From positions 1 to 64,000 of the forward strand of contig CAZPHB010000007.1 of the NCBI GenBank assembly GCA_964586595.1: 64,000 nt of DNA. The letters are read 5' to 3'. This document shows, in pieces, positions 24,568-36,900 of the stretch. Under the pieces are notes generated by a model. It ran no database searches, had not been told where the DNA came from, and saw only the letters and a list, made by a program, of their open reading frames with translations. The stretch is from REEB481 sp964586595 (lineage in GTDB: Bacteria > Bacteroidota > Bacteroidia > NS11-12g > UBA955). The position numbers were made by a program, and so were the translations under genes. Position 1 is the stretch's first letter. Every line of letters starts with the position of its first letter.

Positions 24568-26111
24568 CAGTGCGCCGAATTTTGGCTCTTTTTTGCAGAC
24601 AAAAATGAAATCCAATCAGCGTACACGGCATCCGTCATTACCCTCGGAAATTTCTGCTGCGCACCCAACTTGCCACGGCCTTCCATCCAGCTTATGAACC
24701 AAGACGATGGCAACAATTCAACAGCGATGCCTTTCAAAGCATGCTTGCGTTCAATCGCATAGTCATCATTGAGGTCGCATAGAATCTCATCAAGCTCCAG
24801 GGCCATAGCCTCTGCATTGATCGATGCATCATCGCAGGCCACATACCATTGATGGGCGAAAAAACCCTCAAAAGGAACCCCCTTCACGGTGAACTCCGGA
24901 AGCGAAACCCCATACCTTTCGGCATACCGTACAATAGCCTGATTCATGTTGTCCACAGACAAGTGTTCGCCACAAATAGACAGGAAGTGTTTCGTGCGCC
25001 CGGTGATTTTCACCTCACACTGCTCCAAATCGGTAAACTTAATGGTATCGCCAATCAGGTAACGCCAGGCTCCGGAACAGGTACTGATTAAAATAGCGTA
25101 TTCCTGATCTTCCTGTACATCTGCAAGATTCAGCACACGGGCATCCGGCCTCAGTTCGCCTTGTTCGTTGAAATGCTCTTTAGTAAACGGTATAAATTCA
25201 TAATACACCCCATTTCTGAAATTGAGGCGCATTCCATGGGCACCGAAGCGGTGCTGATATGCCAGAAAACCTTCACTGGCCAGATAAGTTTCAAAATACA
25301 TGATTGGCTTTCCCATCAGCGCATCCAAACTTTTCCGGTATGGTTCAATGGACACACCTCCGTAGATGTACACCGAGAAATTGGGCCATATTTCATGAAT
25401 ATGTTTCACCTGGTAGCGCTCAATGATCAATTCTAAAAGCAACTTAATCCATGCCGGCACGCCGGAAATGGTGGCTACATCCCATTTCGGTGCTTCTTCT
25501 ACCATCGCTTTGAGCTTATCATACCAGTCGCGTTGCTTCCGGATCTCCATGCCCGGACGGGAAAAGCGCTGAAACCAAGATGGTATTTGCGACGTGGTGA
25601 TGCCGCTCAAATCACCCGCATAGGATGTACCATTGAAATTCAAATCCGTACTTCCGGAAATCATCAAATGGTGCTTGGCTAAATAATCCTTGGGCAGATC
25701 ACTGCGAACAATGCTCATCAGCTGCCGCACACTTGTTTTCTTGATGGAACGAAGCATGTCCTTGCTCACCGGAATGTACTTACTGGCCGCTTCGGTGGTT
25801 CCTGAACTCATGGCGAAAAACTCGGTCTTACCGGGCCAAACCACATCTGCTTCTCCGGCATAGGCGCGTTGCCACCAAGGATACATGCTGCTGTAATCGC
25901 CGGGCCGAACCCTGCGGATGAAGGCTTCATATACATCTGGTGCAATCAACATTTCCTCGAAACCATGCTCCTTTCCAAAAGCGGTATGCTTCGCTTTAAA
26001 CAACAGTTTCTTCAACTGAGCTTCCTGAAACCTAAACGCTTTGCGGTGACTAAAACTAACCAAATCCTTTAGTCCGGGTTGCACATATTGCGAAAGAATG
26101 TTAAACGCCAT
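24567..26111 (-). CDS. GH3 auxin-responsive promoter family protein (acyl-acid amido synthetase-like)
   Basis: The protein has 514 aa from ATG 26111 (MAFNILSQY). A start six codons earlier (26129) is possible in frame but lies upstream of the promoter -7 element. ANL-superfamily fold of the GH3 group: AMSSGTTEAASKYIPVS (ATP-binding motif 1), FNGTSYAGDLSG, YIYGGVSIEPYRKSL, YFETYLASEGF (motif 2 like), YLIGDTIKFTD and ITGRTKHFLSICGEHLS (motif 3). Plant GH3s adenylate a carboxylic acid and conjugate it to an amino acid. Bacterial members are common in Bacteroidota but of unknown substrate. It is coupled to murQ, which hints at a cell-wall or acyl-amino-acid link. Confidence 0.85.
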   Translation of the reverse strand: MAFNILSQYVQPGLKDLVSFSHRKAFRFQEAQLKKLLFKAKHTAFGKEHGFEEMLIAPDVYEAFIRRVRPGDYSSMYPWWQRAYAGEADVVWPGKTEFFAMSSGTTEAASKYIPVSKDMLRSIKKTSVRQLMSIVRSDLPKDYLAKHHLMISGSTDLNFNGTSYAGDLSGITTSQIPSWFQRFSRPGMEIRKQRDWYDKLKAMVEEAPKWDVATISGVPAWIKLLLELIIERYQVKHIHEIWPNFSVYIYGGVSIEPYRKSLDALMGKPIMYFETYLASEGFLAYQHRFGAHGMRLNFRNGVYYEFIPFTKEHFNEQGELRPDARVLNLADVQEDQEYAILISTCSGAWRYLIGDTIKFTDLEQCEVKITGRTKHFLSICGEHLSVDNMNQAIVRYAERYGVSLPEFTVKGVPFEGFFAHQWYVACDDASINAEAMALELDEILCDLNDDYAIERKHALKGIAVELLPSSWFISWMEGRGKLGAQQKFPRVMTDAVYADWISFLSAKKSQNSAH

Positions 26112-26116
26112 TGGTA

Positions 26117-26124
26117 CAAAGTTA
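26117..26124 (-). promoter_or_regulatory. -7 element TAACTTTG for the GH3-murQ operon
   Basis: On the minus strand TAACTTTG is a perfect TAnnTTTG match that ends 5 nt before ATG 26111, so the transcript is almost leaderless. It supports 26111 over 26129 as the GH3 start. Confidence 0.5.
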
Positions 26125-26200
26125 GGCAATGTAAGTCAGGTGCCTGTCAGGGCAAAATGGGCCATCAACTGACTTAAAATGCTACCTGCACTTACAACCA

Positions 26201-26581
26201 TTGTACACCGGCTTAATTCCTAAATTCGCATCATTGGAACAACAAGAGATTCAGGAATATTGGAAACGCATCTTGGAACGACTGGAACACCAGTTCGGCC
26301 AAAAACCCGATTTAAATGGCGTATTGTTCATCATTGGAATCAGGGAATTAGGCATGCTGCCCGAAAAAAAATTCACCAAAGAAGAAAAGGTCAGCCTCAT
26401 GCACATTGCCGTATGCAAGGTATTGAGCTACAGCGGATATTATGAACTGAACGGCATGGATCAGGACGGTTGGCCCATCTGGGAAAACCGTATTCCGCTG
26501 CCCTTTGTTTCCATATTTGAACAAGAAACCATGCTGCGCAGGCATGTCGTGGAATACTTTATCAACGAACAAATTATCTGA
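26201..26581 (+). CDS. Conserved Bacteroidota hypothetical protein, 126 aa
   Basis: Reads from TTG at 26201 (MYTGLIPKFASL). Soluble, with a pattern I know from a small uncharacterised Bacteroidota family: IPKF..., EYWKRILERLEHQFGQKPDLNGVLFIIGIRELG, then FTKEEKVSLMHIAVCKVLSYSGYYEL and DGWPIWENR. The N-terminal IPKF block argues for the TTG start; no ATG is available nearby in frame. It is divergent from the GH3 gene and 19 bp ahead of the cyclophilin gene, so probably co-transcribed with it. Function unknown. Confidence 0.7.
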   Translation: MYTGLIPKFASLEQQEIQEYWKRILERLEHQFGQKPDLNGVLFIIGIRELGMLPEKKFTKEEKVSLMHIAVCKVLSYSGYYELNGMDQDGWPIWENRIPLPFVSIFEQETMLRRHVVEYFINEQII

Positions 26582-26600
26582 ACGCTGAATACATCATCAC

Positions 26601-27527
26601 ATGAAACGCAACATCATACTTGGAACCGCCATGCTTGGCATCGCCTGGATGGCAACCCTGCCGCTGAGTTCCTGCGGTAAGAAGAAAAAACACTACGAAG
26701 AGGATGTAGTAGCCGATCAGGCTACGGCTGCACCTGCACCGGCCTGGCCCGATTCCACACGCTTTAAGGGCTATACCCGCGTGCAAATGGAAACAACCAT
26801 GGGCAACATGGTGCTGGTGCTTTACAACGAAACACCCAAACACCGCGAGAATTTCCTCAAACTGGTGAAGAACGACTTCTATAAAGACTTACTCTTTCAC
26901 CGGGTGATCCAGGGATTCATGATTCAGGGTGGCGACCCCAATTCCAAAAATGCACCCATGAACCTTCCACTTGGCAATGGCGGTCAGGTAGATGCGGCTG
27001 GCAACGAGGTGCGCATTGACGCCGAATTCATTGATACGTTGTACCACCTGAAAGGCGCCTTGGCCGCTGCGCGTCAAAGCGACCAGGTGAACCCGCTGAA
27101 GCAAAGTTCCGGCAGCCAATTCTACATCGTATCCGGCAAAGCTTCCAACCGCGAGGAACTGGAAGCCATGCGCAACAACATCGCTCAGCAGCGCTTCTTC
27201 GAAGACCCCGCTAACGATGCCTACCGCGCGCGCCGCGACATGTACAAGCTATCCGGTGATCAGGCCGGTTGGGCCCGCATGATGAACGACATCCAGCCGG
27301 AAATCATAAAGTTCCGCGCGAGCAAAAACCTCAACTACCCTGAATGGGTGCAACGCCTCTACGAAACCAGCGGTGGCGCACCCATGCTGGATGGTGAATA
27401 CACCGTGTTCGGACAACTTATTTCCGGTTTTGACGTGCTCGACAAAATCGCCGCAACACCAACCAATCCTAACAACGACCGACCACAGGAGGACGTTAAA
27501 ATCATTCGCTGCACCATACTTCCCTAA
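26601..27527 (+). CDS. Lipoprotein peptidyl-prolyl isomerase, cyclophilin type
   Basis: The protein has 308 aa. The lipoprotein signal ends at LSSC25 followed by GKKKK. The cyclophilin domain starts at about 65: MGNMVLVLYNETPKHRENFLKLV, then FHRVIQGFMIQGGDPNS (active-site Arg of the FHRVI motif) and SGSQFYIVSG. An insertion of about 75 residues (REELEAMRNNI...YETSGG) precedes the final GEYTVFGQLISGFDVLDKIA block; this long insert is usual for Bacteroidota lipoprotein cyclophilins. It folds exported proteins in the periplasm by proline cis-trans isomerisation. A terminator hairpin follows. Confidence 0.92.
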   Translation: MKRNIILGTAMLGIAWMATLPLSSCGKKKKHYEEDVVADQATAAPAPAWPDSTRFKGYTRVQMETTMGNMVLVLYNETPKHRENFLKLVKNDFYKDLLFHRVIQGFMIQGGDPNSKNAPMNLPLGNGGQVDAAGNEVRIDAEFIDTLYHLKGALAAARQSDQVNPLKQSSGSQFYIVSGKASNREELEAMRNNIAQQRFFEDPANDAYRARRDMYKLSGDQAGWARMMNDIQPEIIKFRASKNLNYPEWVQRLYETSGGAPMLDGEYTVFGQLISGFDVLDKIAATPTNPNNDRPQEDVKIIRCTILP

Positions 27528-27558
27528 ACGATTTAAACCGTTGAAACGGTTCAAATCG

Positions 27559-27591
27559 AAAAAGCGCGTGGATGCTCCCCGCGTTTTTTTT
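27559..27591 (+). terminator. Terminator after the cyclophilin gene
   Basis: An A-rich run and GCGCG, then a loop, then CCGCG followed by eight T. A smaller hairpin with arms ACCGT/ACGGT precedes it at about 27535-27551. The position, directly after the stop at 27527, fits a Rho-independent terminator. Confidence 0.6.
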
Positions 27592-27867
27592 GTGCCTTAC
27601 TCCCGAATCAGCCCTTCAGTTACAATAAACATTTCCCGCACATAGACATTCATAAAGACAGAAACAAACGCCCTTCCTATGTGCTTACAGCATCCAAACC
27701 ACGCCATGCCCCTCGGACATGCTGAGCGATCTTTCGCGCACAGCGCACGCTTCCCTTTGCAATCAAACCTCGGCATCGGTTTAAAGAAACACCTAATAAT
27801 GAGGATTTAGCAATCTAAATTTCAATATCATCCATCCTTAATAAGCGCAATTTGCCTGTTTCAAAAC
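27592..27867. other. Intergenic region without gene
   Basis: I see no coding capacity, RNA gene or repeat in this stretch between the two convergent terminators. It is slightly AT-rich in its second half. Confidence 0.5.
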
Positions 27868-27898
27868 AACAAAGGCGCCCACACGGAGCGCCTTTGTT
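27868..27898 (-). terminator. Terminator of the first giant adhesin gene
   Basis: Perfect 11-bp stem AACAAAGGCGC / GCGCCTTTGTT with a 9-nt loop. Read on the minus strand it is followed by a T-rich stretch (GTTTTG). It lies 20 bp after the stop codon of the giant gene. Confidence 0.65.
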
Positions 27899-27918
27899 CA
27901 AGGGAATGTCAAGAAGAT

Positions 27919-30900
27919 TTATTGTTTGATCAGGCGGAAGCGTTCATTCAAAGATGCGCCTTCCAGACTGACGATGTATGCTCCGGGCAACAAGGCATGT
28001 ATGTCCAGGTCACGGAAATTCACACCAGCTTTTCCTTCGAGTCTTACATCCTGTAGCTGGACACCGGAAAGGGACATCAGTTTCACATGCACCGTTCCTG
28101 CTTCCTGCAGTTCAAAGCGCAGCGTGGTAAGGTCAAGCGCCGGATTTGGATATAATTGAACTGCATCATTGCCTGCACCGGTAAACTGGGTGGCACATAC
28201 CGGACTCCATTCTTCATGCCCGTCCATATCGATGGCAAGCAATCGGTAAGCATTGGTTCCCAGCTGTGGCTTCTGATCCAAGAAGCTGTAGCGCAGCGAC
28301 TGAGCAGTGTTTCCTGCCGCCTTCACCGTTCCGAGCATTTCCCATTTAACACCATCGGTGCTGCGGTGAATCTCGAATCGATCGGTATTCAACTCGCCGG
28401 CGGTGATCCATTGAACACGCACCGCCGTTGATTCCTTGCGGCAACCGAACGAAATCAGGTGTACCGGCAACGGAGCAGTGAAATCAAGGGTGTAAAGACC
28501 AACCGAACCCTTGGTTCCTGATTCATCGATGAACGCATAGCTGAAGGATGTTGAGCTCAGCGGCGTTTTGAGCAAAATGCGGAAGCTGTCCAGGTCGGCA
28601 TTCGGAATTACGTATTTGCTTGTAGCTGCATCCCACAAGAACAGGGCATTGCTGACCATGGAAACGGTTGGATTGGGCCACAGGTTGTACACCACTCCGT
28701 TATACGTGTATTCCAACAGCGCGATGGTGGTATCCGGCAAGGTTTCAAGCACCAAGGTCAGGGTATCAATGCCCGTTGATCCTCCAAGGCGGCCTTCTTC
28801 CGCATCGAAACCAGACAATGGTCCGGGCAGATTGGTGCTGCTTCCGGTATTGAAGGTCGTATCGGAAGTTCCGCTTGCGCTGTTCAGGGAAATCCTGCGG
28901 TTGAACATGCCCTGAATGGCACCTGTAACCAACAGAGAATCTACATTCACCAGATAGGTTTTGCTGTGTGCAATGGGTGCGTAGTTCACTCCATAGTCCA
29001 CACCGGTGATACTGGTCAACGCAGTGGTCACCGCTACCGAACCGTTTACGGTAGCATCGGCACCGGTTCCTGCGGCATTGTTGCTTCCGTATGTTTCGCC
29101 GGTGAAGTTCCAGTTGCTGGGTAAAGTAGCAGCGGGTGCAGCAATGCCTGTTGCAGCAGCGACAGTGGAAATACGCACGGTGTATGTGGATTCCATCAGG
29201 CCCTGATTGAAGGTGTATGTACCGTCATTGTTCACCCTTGCTGAATCCAAAACGAGTCCGTTTTCAATCAAGTACGCAATGAGTTGCTGTCCACCGAGCG
29301 AACCAATGCCGGTTCCATTAACAGTGCCGCCATTTTTGTCGTTGAACACGGTTCCGGAAATAAGCACCGTATCGGGCGCCACCAACAGATTGATGCTTGC
29401 AGAAGCACACAATGGCTGAGGCGCAACTACCGTTTTGTCGCAAATTACATAGGTTGCCTGATCTGCACCCATATAATTCAGCGGTGGATTGTACAGGTAC
29501 GTTCCGTCGTTGAAGAAGATTACAGTTCCACCTTGTGTGGTGGTAACGGTATCAATCGGAGTTGGTGTGGGGAACAAGCCACTCAGCAACACATGGTTAC
29601 CGGTACCGTTCAGGTTTACAGAGTCGCCGTTAAGTTCTATGTCGTTGGCAGCCCAATTGCCGGTAATGGGCGTATTGGTTCTGGCCACCGCAAAGTCGTC
29701 GCCGGCAAATGGCGCGTCATTCAGCGGTCCGTTGCTTCCAATCACTGCAATGAACAAAGAAGCCTGATCATCCGCCGGACTGGCAGCGCCATCCTGAATG
29801 GTATAGTCTATGGAAATGGTTCCTTCAAAACCGGAAGCCGGTGTAAATGTATAGGAACCATCTGCGTTCAGCGTCAATGTGCCGGCATTTGGCCAGGCGA
29901 CACCGTTGTTGTCTGTTCCGCCAACTACAGTTGGCGTTCCTACTGTGCCCGGAGCGTCCACAATTCCATCGCCATCGGTATCACGTAGGTAAGAAATAAC
30001 ACTGAAGCTGTTGGCTTCCGGATCGACGTCGTTGGATGCTACCGTGCTGCTCACCGCTGAACCATCGCTCAAGATGTAGTCATTGTTGGCAATCAGGTTG
30101 TTGCGCAATCCTGAGGGCAATGAATCAACACTGATGGTCAGCAGGGCTGTATCGCATGCGGAGGGTGAACCGTTGTCGCAGGTGCTGTACGGAACCTGCA
30201 CCGTGCCGGTAAACCCTGCACTCGGTGTAAACGTATAACTTCCTCCGGTGAAGGTAAGCGTACCGGCATTGACCACAGGTGCACCTGTTTCGTCGGTTCC
30301 GCTCAGCGTTGCGCCTGTGCTGATGGCATTTCCGCTTCCATCCTGGTTCAGGAAGGAACCAAAGGTTTGGGTATTCTGTTCAGGATCGAAATCGTTGGTA
30401 GAAACATTGCCGCTCACCGAGGAATCCTTCCAGGTATTGTTGATGTCGTTTACCGCCAGGGTCGAGTTCTCAGAGCTTACCAACAGGTAAATGGTGGCAT
30501 CGGCACACAAGGGCTGCGGACCAACCGCGGTTACGTCGCAAATGGTATAGGTTACCTGATCCGGGCCTGTATAAGCCGCAGGAGGTGTATAGCTGTAAGT
30601 ACCGTTGCTGAAGAAGATCACAGATCCGCCTTCGGCAGTAGCCACCGTATCAATCGGGGTTGCCGTTCCGGGCAGGGCGGAAAGTTTCAGGTTCACCAAT
30701 CCACCGTTCAGGCGAATGCTGTCTGCATCCGGCTCCAGATCGTTGGCAGCCCAATTGCCTGTAACAGGCACGCCAACCTTCGTGATGGCAAAATCATCAC
30801 CGGCAAACGGCCCGGCATTGTTCGGACCTGTTGTTTGGAGCACCGAAATGCTAAGCAAAGCCTGATCTGTTGCCACGGGAACTCCATTATCGGAATTGGT

Positions 30901-33900
30901 GTATTCAACTTCCACGGTTCCATAGAAGCCGGGCGTTGGGATGAAGGTATAGGTTCCGTCCGCATTCAGGCGCAACTGACCTGCATTGGCCCAGCTGCTG
31001 CCATCGTTGGCTACGCCGCCTATATTCACGAAACTGCCGATGCTTCCGGCGGCATCAGGCGTGCCGTCGCCGTCAGAATCGTACTGATAGGCACTTACCG
31101 TCATGGTATTTCCTTCCGGATCGGCATCATTGGACAACACCGTGGAGCTGATGGTATCGCCATAGGTAACGGCGTAATCATTGGTAGCAATCACGTTGTT
31201 GTACCCTGCGGTAGGAATTGAATCCACAGAAATGGTCAGCCAGGCGGTATCGCAGGCAGAGATGGAACCATCATCGCACACATTATACGGTACGCGCACG
31301 GTTCCGGTAAAGCCGGCCGCCGGTGTAAAGGTATAGCTGCTTCCGGTGAAGGTGAGCGTGCCTGCGTTGGCCACAGCGCCTCCGGTCATGCTCGTTCCAC
31401 TCAGGGTAGCACCGGAACTGATGGTGGCGCCGCTGCCACTTTGATCCAGGAAGGAACCAAAAGTTTGCGTATGCTGTTCAGGATCGAAATCGTTGGTGGA
31501 AACGTTGCCGCTCACCGCAGAATCTATCCAGGTATTGTTTACGTCGTTCGCCGCCACGGTTGCGTTTTCAGTTCCTACCAGCATGTATAAAACTCCGGTA
31601 GCACACAAGGGCTGCGGTGCAACGGTGGTCACATCACAGATAGAATACGCCACGCGGTCAGGACCAAAATATCCGGTATCCGGCGTGTAGTGGAAGGTTC
31701 CGTCGGTGTACATGATTACACGGCCGCCCTGTAAAGTCACCAACGTATCAATAGGCATGGGTGAACCGGGCAAACCGGTAAGCAGCAGCACAGAGTCAAC
31801 CACCGCAGTTCCGGGGTTTACGTTGATGCTGTCGCCGTTCAGTTCAATGTCGTTGGAGGCCCAGTTTCCGAACACCGAAACATCTACTGTGGTGAATACA
31901 AAGTCGTCTCCGGCAAATGGTGGATCATTCAATGAACCATTGGGTTGTTCCACCATGATTTCCAGGGTCGCCTTGTCTGTTGCAGGCGTGCTGCCATTGT
32001 CGGTGATGGTGTATTCTACAGAAACAGTTCCGTAGAAACCTGCCACCGGCGTGAAGGTATAAGTACCGTTGGCGTTGAGCGTAAGCGTTCCGGCATTGGC
32101 AAAAGGTACTCCGTTGTACGACATACCGCCTACCACTGTTCCAACACCTACTGAACCGGCAGCATCGTTCACTCCGTCGCCGTCGGTATCTCGCTGATAA
32201 GAAGTCACGGTGAATGAATTTCCTTCAGGATCCTGATCGTTGGATGCTACCGTTGAGGTAACCGGACCGCCGAAGCTCAGGTTGAAGTCGTTGTTGGCAA
32301 TTACATTGTTCGGGCTCCAGGAATACATGGAATCCACGCTGATGGTCAGGAAGGCCGTATCGCAGGATATTGGCGTTCCGTCGTCACATACATTATACGG
32401 AATGGTTACGGTTCCGGTGAAGCCGGCAGCAGGCGTAAAGGTATAAGTACATCCGCTGAAGGTCAGCGTACCGGCCGGGCTAACCGTGCCGCCGCTGTGG
32501 CTAAGGCCATCCACGCTCGCCGGACTTACCAGCTGAGTTCCGCTTCCATCCTGGTTCAGGAAAGAACCAAAGGTTTGGGTATGGGCTTCTACATCCAGGT
32601 CATTCAGACATACGTTGCCTGTGATGCTGGTGTTCATCCATGTATTGTTGATGTCATTCGCCGCAACGGTGCTGTTGATGGTTCCCACCAACAGGTTGAT
32701 GGTTGCCGTGGCGCACAAAGGCTGTGGCGCAACAACGGTTACGTCGCAGATTTCATACGTCACTTCATCCGGACCAACATAAGCGGTTGGCGGCGTATAA
32801 ATGTACGTACCATCGTCGTAGAACTTCACCGAACCGCCCTGCAGCGTAGTCTTGGTATTCAACAGGGTTGGCGTTCCGGCAAGGGTATCCAGGTCGATGT
32901 TGGTGGCAATGGCATTGATGCGGATATCGTCTTTGTCCGGTTCCTGGTCGTTGGAAGCCCAGTTTCCGGTTACAGGAACGTCCACAATGGTATAGGAGAA
33001 ATCATCGCCGGCATAAGGTGCGGTATTCACACCCGGCGTAGTTCCCAATACCACAATAATCAGTGCGGTACTGTCTTTTGCAGGAGTACCGGCGTTGGTA
33101 GTCATTCCGGAGCGCATCATCATCGGACCGCTGAAGGCCGTGGTGGTTGGATCGTCAAGGATCACATAATCCACGTTGATGGTTCCCTTGAAGTAATCGC
33201 CATTGAAATAGGTTGGCCAGAACTGGTAGCTACCATTGGCTTCAATCAGTACACGGCCAGCATCTTGAATTGGCCTGCCTGTGAAGTCTTGTCCAGCAAC
33301 CTGGAAGGCCACACCAATCGTGGCGGTATCGTCGGAAACCAAATCACCGTCGGTATCGCGCTTAATGCCTACTATGGAATAGTTATTACGCTCAGGATCA
33401 TAATCGTTGGAGAACAAGGAAGAGCCCACAGTATCGCCATAGCTCACGTTAAAGTCAATAGAAGCCAGTACGTTGTTGTTGTTGTCGAGCGGCTTGACAT
33501 AGATGTCGAGCAATGCGGTATCGTAGGCCACATTGTCGTCATTGTCGTAGATGTAATAAGGAATGACCACGTTACCCGTGAAGTTCTGCGCCGGAGCGAA
33601 GGTGTATGCTGCACCGGTAAAGGTGAGTGTACCGGCGGTATCCACATGGTTTCCGTCTTTATCTTTTCCTTTCACAATGCCACCGCTGCTCAGGTGTGCG
33701 CCGGTTCCCGACTGGTTCAGGAAGGCCCCGAAGCTCAGCACGTCGCGCTCAGGGTCGAAGTCGTTTCGCACCACATTGCCGACAACGCTGGTATTGATCA
33801 GGGTTTTGTTGAAGTCGTTTACTGCAATTACCGAGTTATAGGTAACAGCCTGTGGGGTAAAGGTGAAGAATACCACCACCTTGGCCGTATCATACAGTAC

Positions 33901-36900
33901 CGACGGACCTGCGCATCCACCTACGTCAAAAGTATCCTTGACTATGTATTCAAAAGAATCCGCACCCACAAATCCGGGATTGGGGACGTATTTCAGCAAT
34001 CCATTAGGAAGGAATTGAACGGTTCCCTTTTTGGCCTGTAAAACGCCTGAATTCACAAAAGGAATCAGGTCATCGCCATCTGGATCCAAGTCATTGTTCA
34101 GCAGATAATCAAACCATTGGTTGTTCTGACCTGCAACGATGGAGTCATTTTCAGCGATAGGTTTCGCATTAGCTCCAACGGATGGTACAGTTATCAGAAT
34201 GCGCCCGGTATCCTTTGCTGCGGGAAAACCATCATCGGTAATCACATAAAGGAAACTATCTGACCCATTAAATGGTGTAGGGGTTCTGTTCGGAGTATAT
34301 AAAATTTTTCCTTGCGACACTGTTGCCGTGCCAAACAGAGGATTTGTAAGTATCGAAACATTGACAATTTTGTTGCCATCAGGATCGGTATCGTTGAGTA
34401 TAACATCAACGGCTCGTTCCTGACAAGGACCGGTAATGGCCACGTCACGCACGGCAATCGGCTGACGGTTTAAAATTCTGACGATCAGCATGGCCGTGTC
34501 CTTACCGGGAGCAGAACACTGTCCTACCGTTGGCTGAGTCACGCTGTAATAAACGGTATCTACGCCTGTTTGCCCGGCATAGCTGTCGTAGCGGATGTTG
34601 CTTCCGCTCAATGAAGCCACACCTTTGGATCCCTGACGAACAATTTTGGTTGTCAGTGTAGCCCCTCCCGGATCAATGTCGTTGGCCTGTACATTGACGG
34701 TGACATTTCCACCTCCAACAGAAATGGTTGCTGAGTCCTTAACAGCATTTGGATTGCCAATACGGCAAAGAACTCTGAAACAGCCTGAATCTACATGTAC
34801 GCCGTCAGTGAACAAATATCGAACCCTACCCCAGCCACTGAATCCTTGGTTTGGCGTAAACGTAATCACATTTCCACTATAAGTGGCCGTACCATTGAGC
34901 ACGGTAACGATGCCCGTGATATATAAGGAGTCATTTTCAAGATCTCTGTCGTTCAGGATCACATTCCGACGCGACACATTTGGCCAGGCGATGGTATCAA
35001 AATCCGTTCTTGCTTTGGGTGCGGTATTGTCAAAAGCCTTACAACCTGAAATTACGGAGTACGTAATGTTCAACCTTGGCCGAGTTGCAGCGGCAGCTTC
35101 ATTCGAATTATATACCGCCAGAACGTTCCTTGAATAATTGCCGGTTCTGCGAAGCCGCACACCAAGGTTGGTACTCGGTGTTTCAATCCACTTCTGAACG
35201 GTGTCGTTCAGGCTTGTACTGGTTACATAGCCGGTCGTCGCTAAACCCGTATTGATGGTTCCAATGACCGTTGACGTAACGTCACCACCTGATGTTCCCC
35301 AAGCCACGCCGGTACGACGGTTATTCCAGGTTACACTGGCGGTTCTGAACGAGTCGCGGCTGGTTGCTGATGCATTGGCAATCGCCTGGATGTCGTTGCT
35401 CATGTTCGACGAACCTCCATTTCTGTAGAGCTGGATGTTTGAAGACAACACTTTGGCAGTTGAAGAAATGGACGACAAATCCCATTGCAGCACCGAACGG
35501 TATTCACTGCTCGCGTTCGCACCAGACCCTACATTTAACGCAGTGTTTGCACCAAAGTTGGTGGTAGCATTCTTTTGATATAAGTACGCATCTCTGCTTG
35601 GAGCAAAACTTACGCTGGTATTGGTGGCTGTTCCTGCATATTGATTTGCCGGACAACCATCAGGAATTATATGCACGATAACGCGCGCCGGATCACTAAC
35701 CACGCCCAAGTTGTTTATGGTTGTGTACCAAAATGTGTCCGAAGTTCTGTTGTCGAAATTTGGCTGATAACCCACAACCCCATTTCGTCCGCAAGAAACT
35801 ATGCCTCGCTTGGGATAGGTACTGATGCTGAACAAGCTGTCCTTTAAACCAAATTGTTCAATATCGTTTTGAGCTACGTTTAAGTATGCCAGGCGGTCTT
35901 CGATGATGGAGAATACGTCATTCACCGGAGACGGTTTCTTTTCACGACACCCGTGGCGTTCTGCAAGAACAGCATCTATTTCCGGTGTTCTATTCGATAC
36001 GCTTCCTGTAAAGCGAATGCGCATCCACCGGGCATTATTTACGTTTGAAACAACCGCGTCGGTGTAAAATGTACCAACGGTATGCGAAGCTTGAACCCTT
36101 GTAAATACACCGCTGCCAATGGTCCATGTGCGGCCATCGGAACTGAGGTCCACGTTCAATGTGGCATCTGTACCACCTCCTGAGGTTTTCCCTATGGGTT
36201 TCCAGGTTATATAAAAGGTATCCCCCGACGATTTCAAGGCCATGTTTAGCAAGCCTAAAACCATGGTATCACCGGTAGCGTCAAACTGGCAACCGGTTCC
36301 ATCAGGAAAGCCGAGCGCGTTTTCAGGATCATTAACGGCTGCTCCTCCAAGCGTGCCCAATCCATCCTGCGCACCACTGAGTAAGGTATCACCAAACTCA
36401 TCCTCCAACATGTCCCATTTTTCGCTGCCCCAACAGCCAAAAGCATCACGTGCACCTACCGTAATCACCACAAAGCCATTCGTACAGGCGGGTGTGCCAT
36501 TGTTGTCGCATACCTTATATCTTATGGTGTCGCTGCCACCAAAACCTAAAGGCGCTTCATAATAAAGTTCACCGCTGGAACTCAAGGTAGCCTTGCCAAA
36601 TTTGGCACTGATTAAAGATGCGCTTAACACTTGACTTTCAGGATCAGAATCATTGCTCAGCACGTTTAATCCGGCTGATGCCACACCTGAACAGCTGGTG
36701 GCAATGCTGATGGTTTCATTCGCCACTACCGGAGCGCTGTTGGAACCGGATGCGGAAATCTGGAACGACCAGGAATAGAATGCTTCGCGGCCGCAACCGT
36801 CTTTGGCAATTACGCTCACGTAGCAATCGGTGGTGGAAGACACGTTGGGCGCGGTGAACACCAAACGGGCCGAGTCGCTGCCCACGGTTGAAGGAGTAAG

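Noticed and set aside
32497..34041. Long plus-strand frames inside giant adhesin 1
   Set aside because: They repeat with the period of the A-B-C units and translate only the reverse of the repeated DNA.
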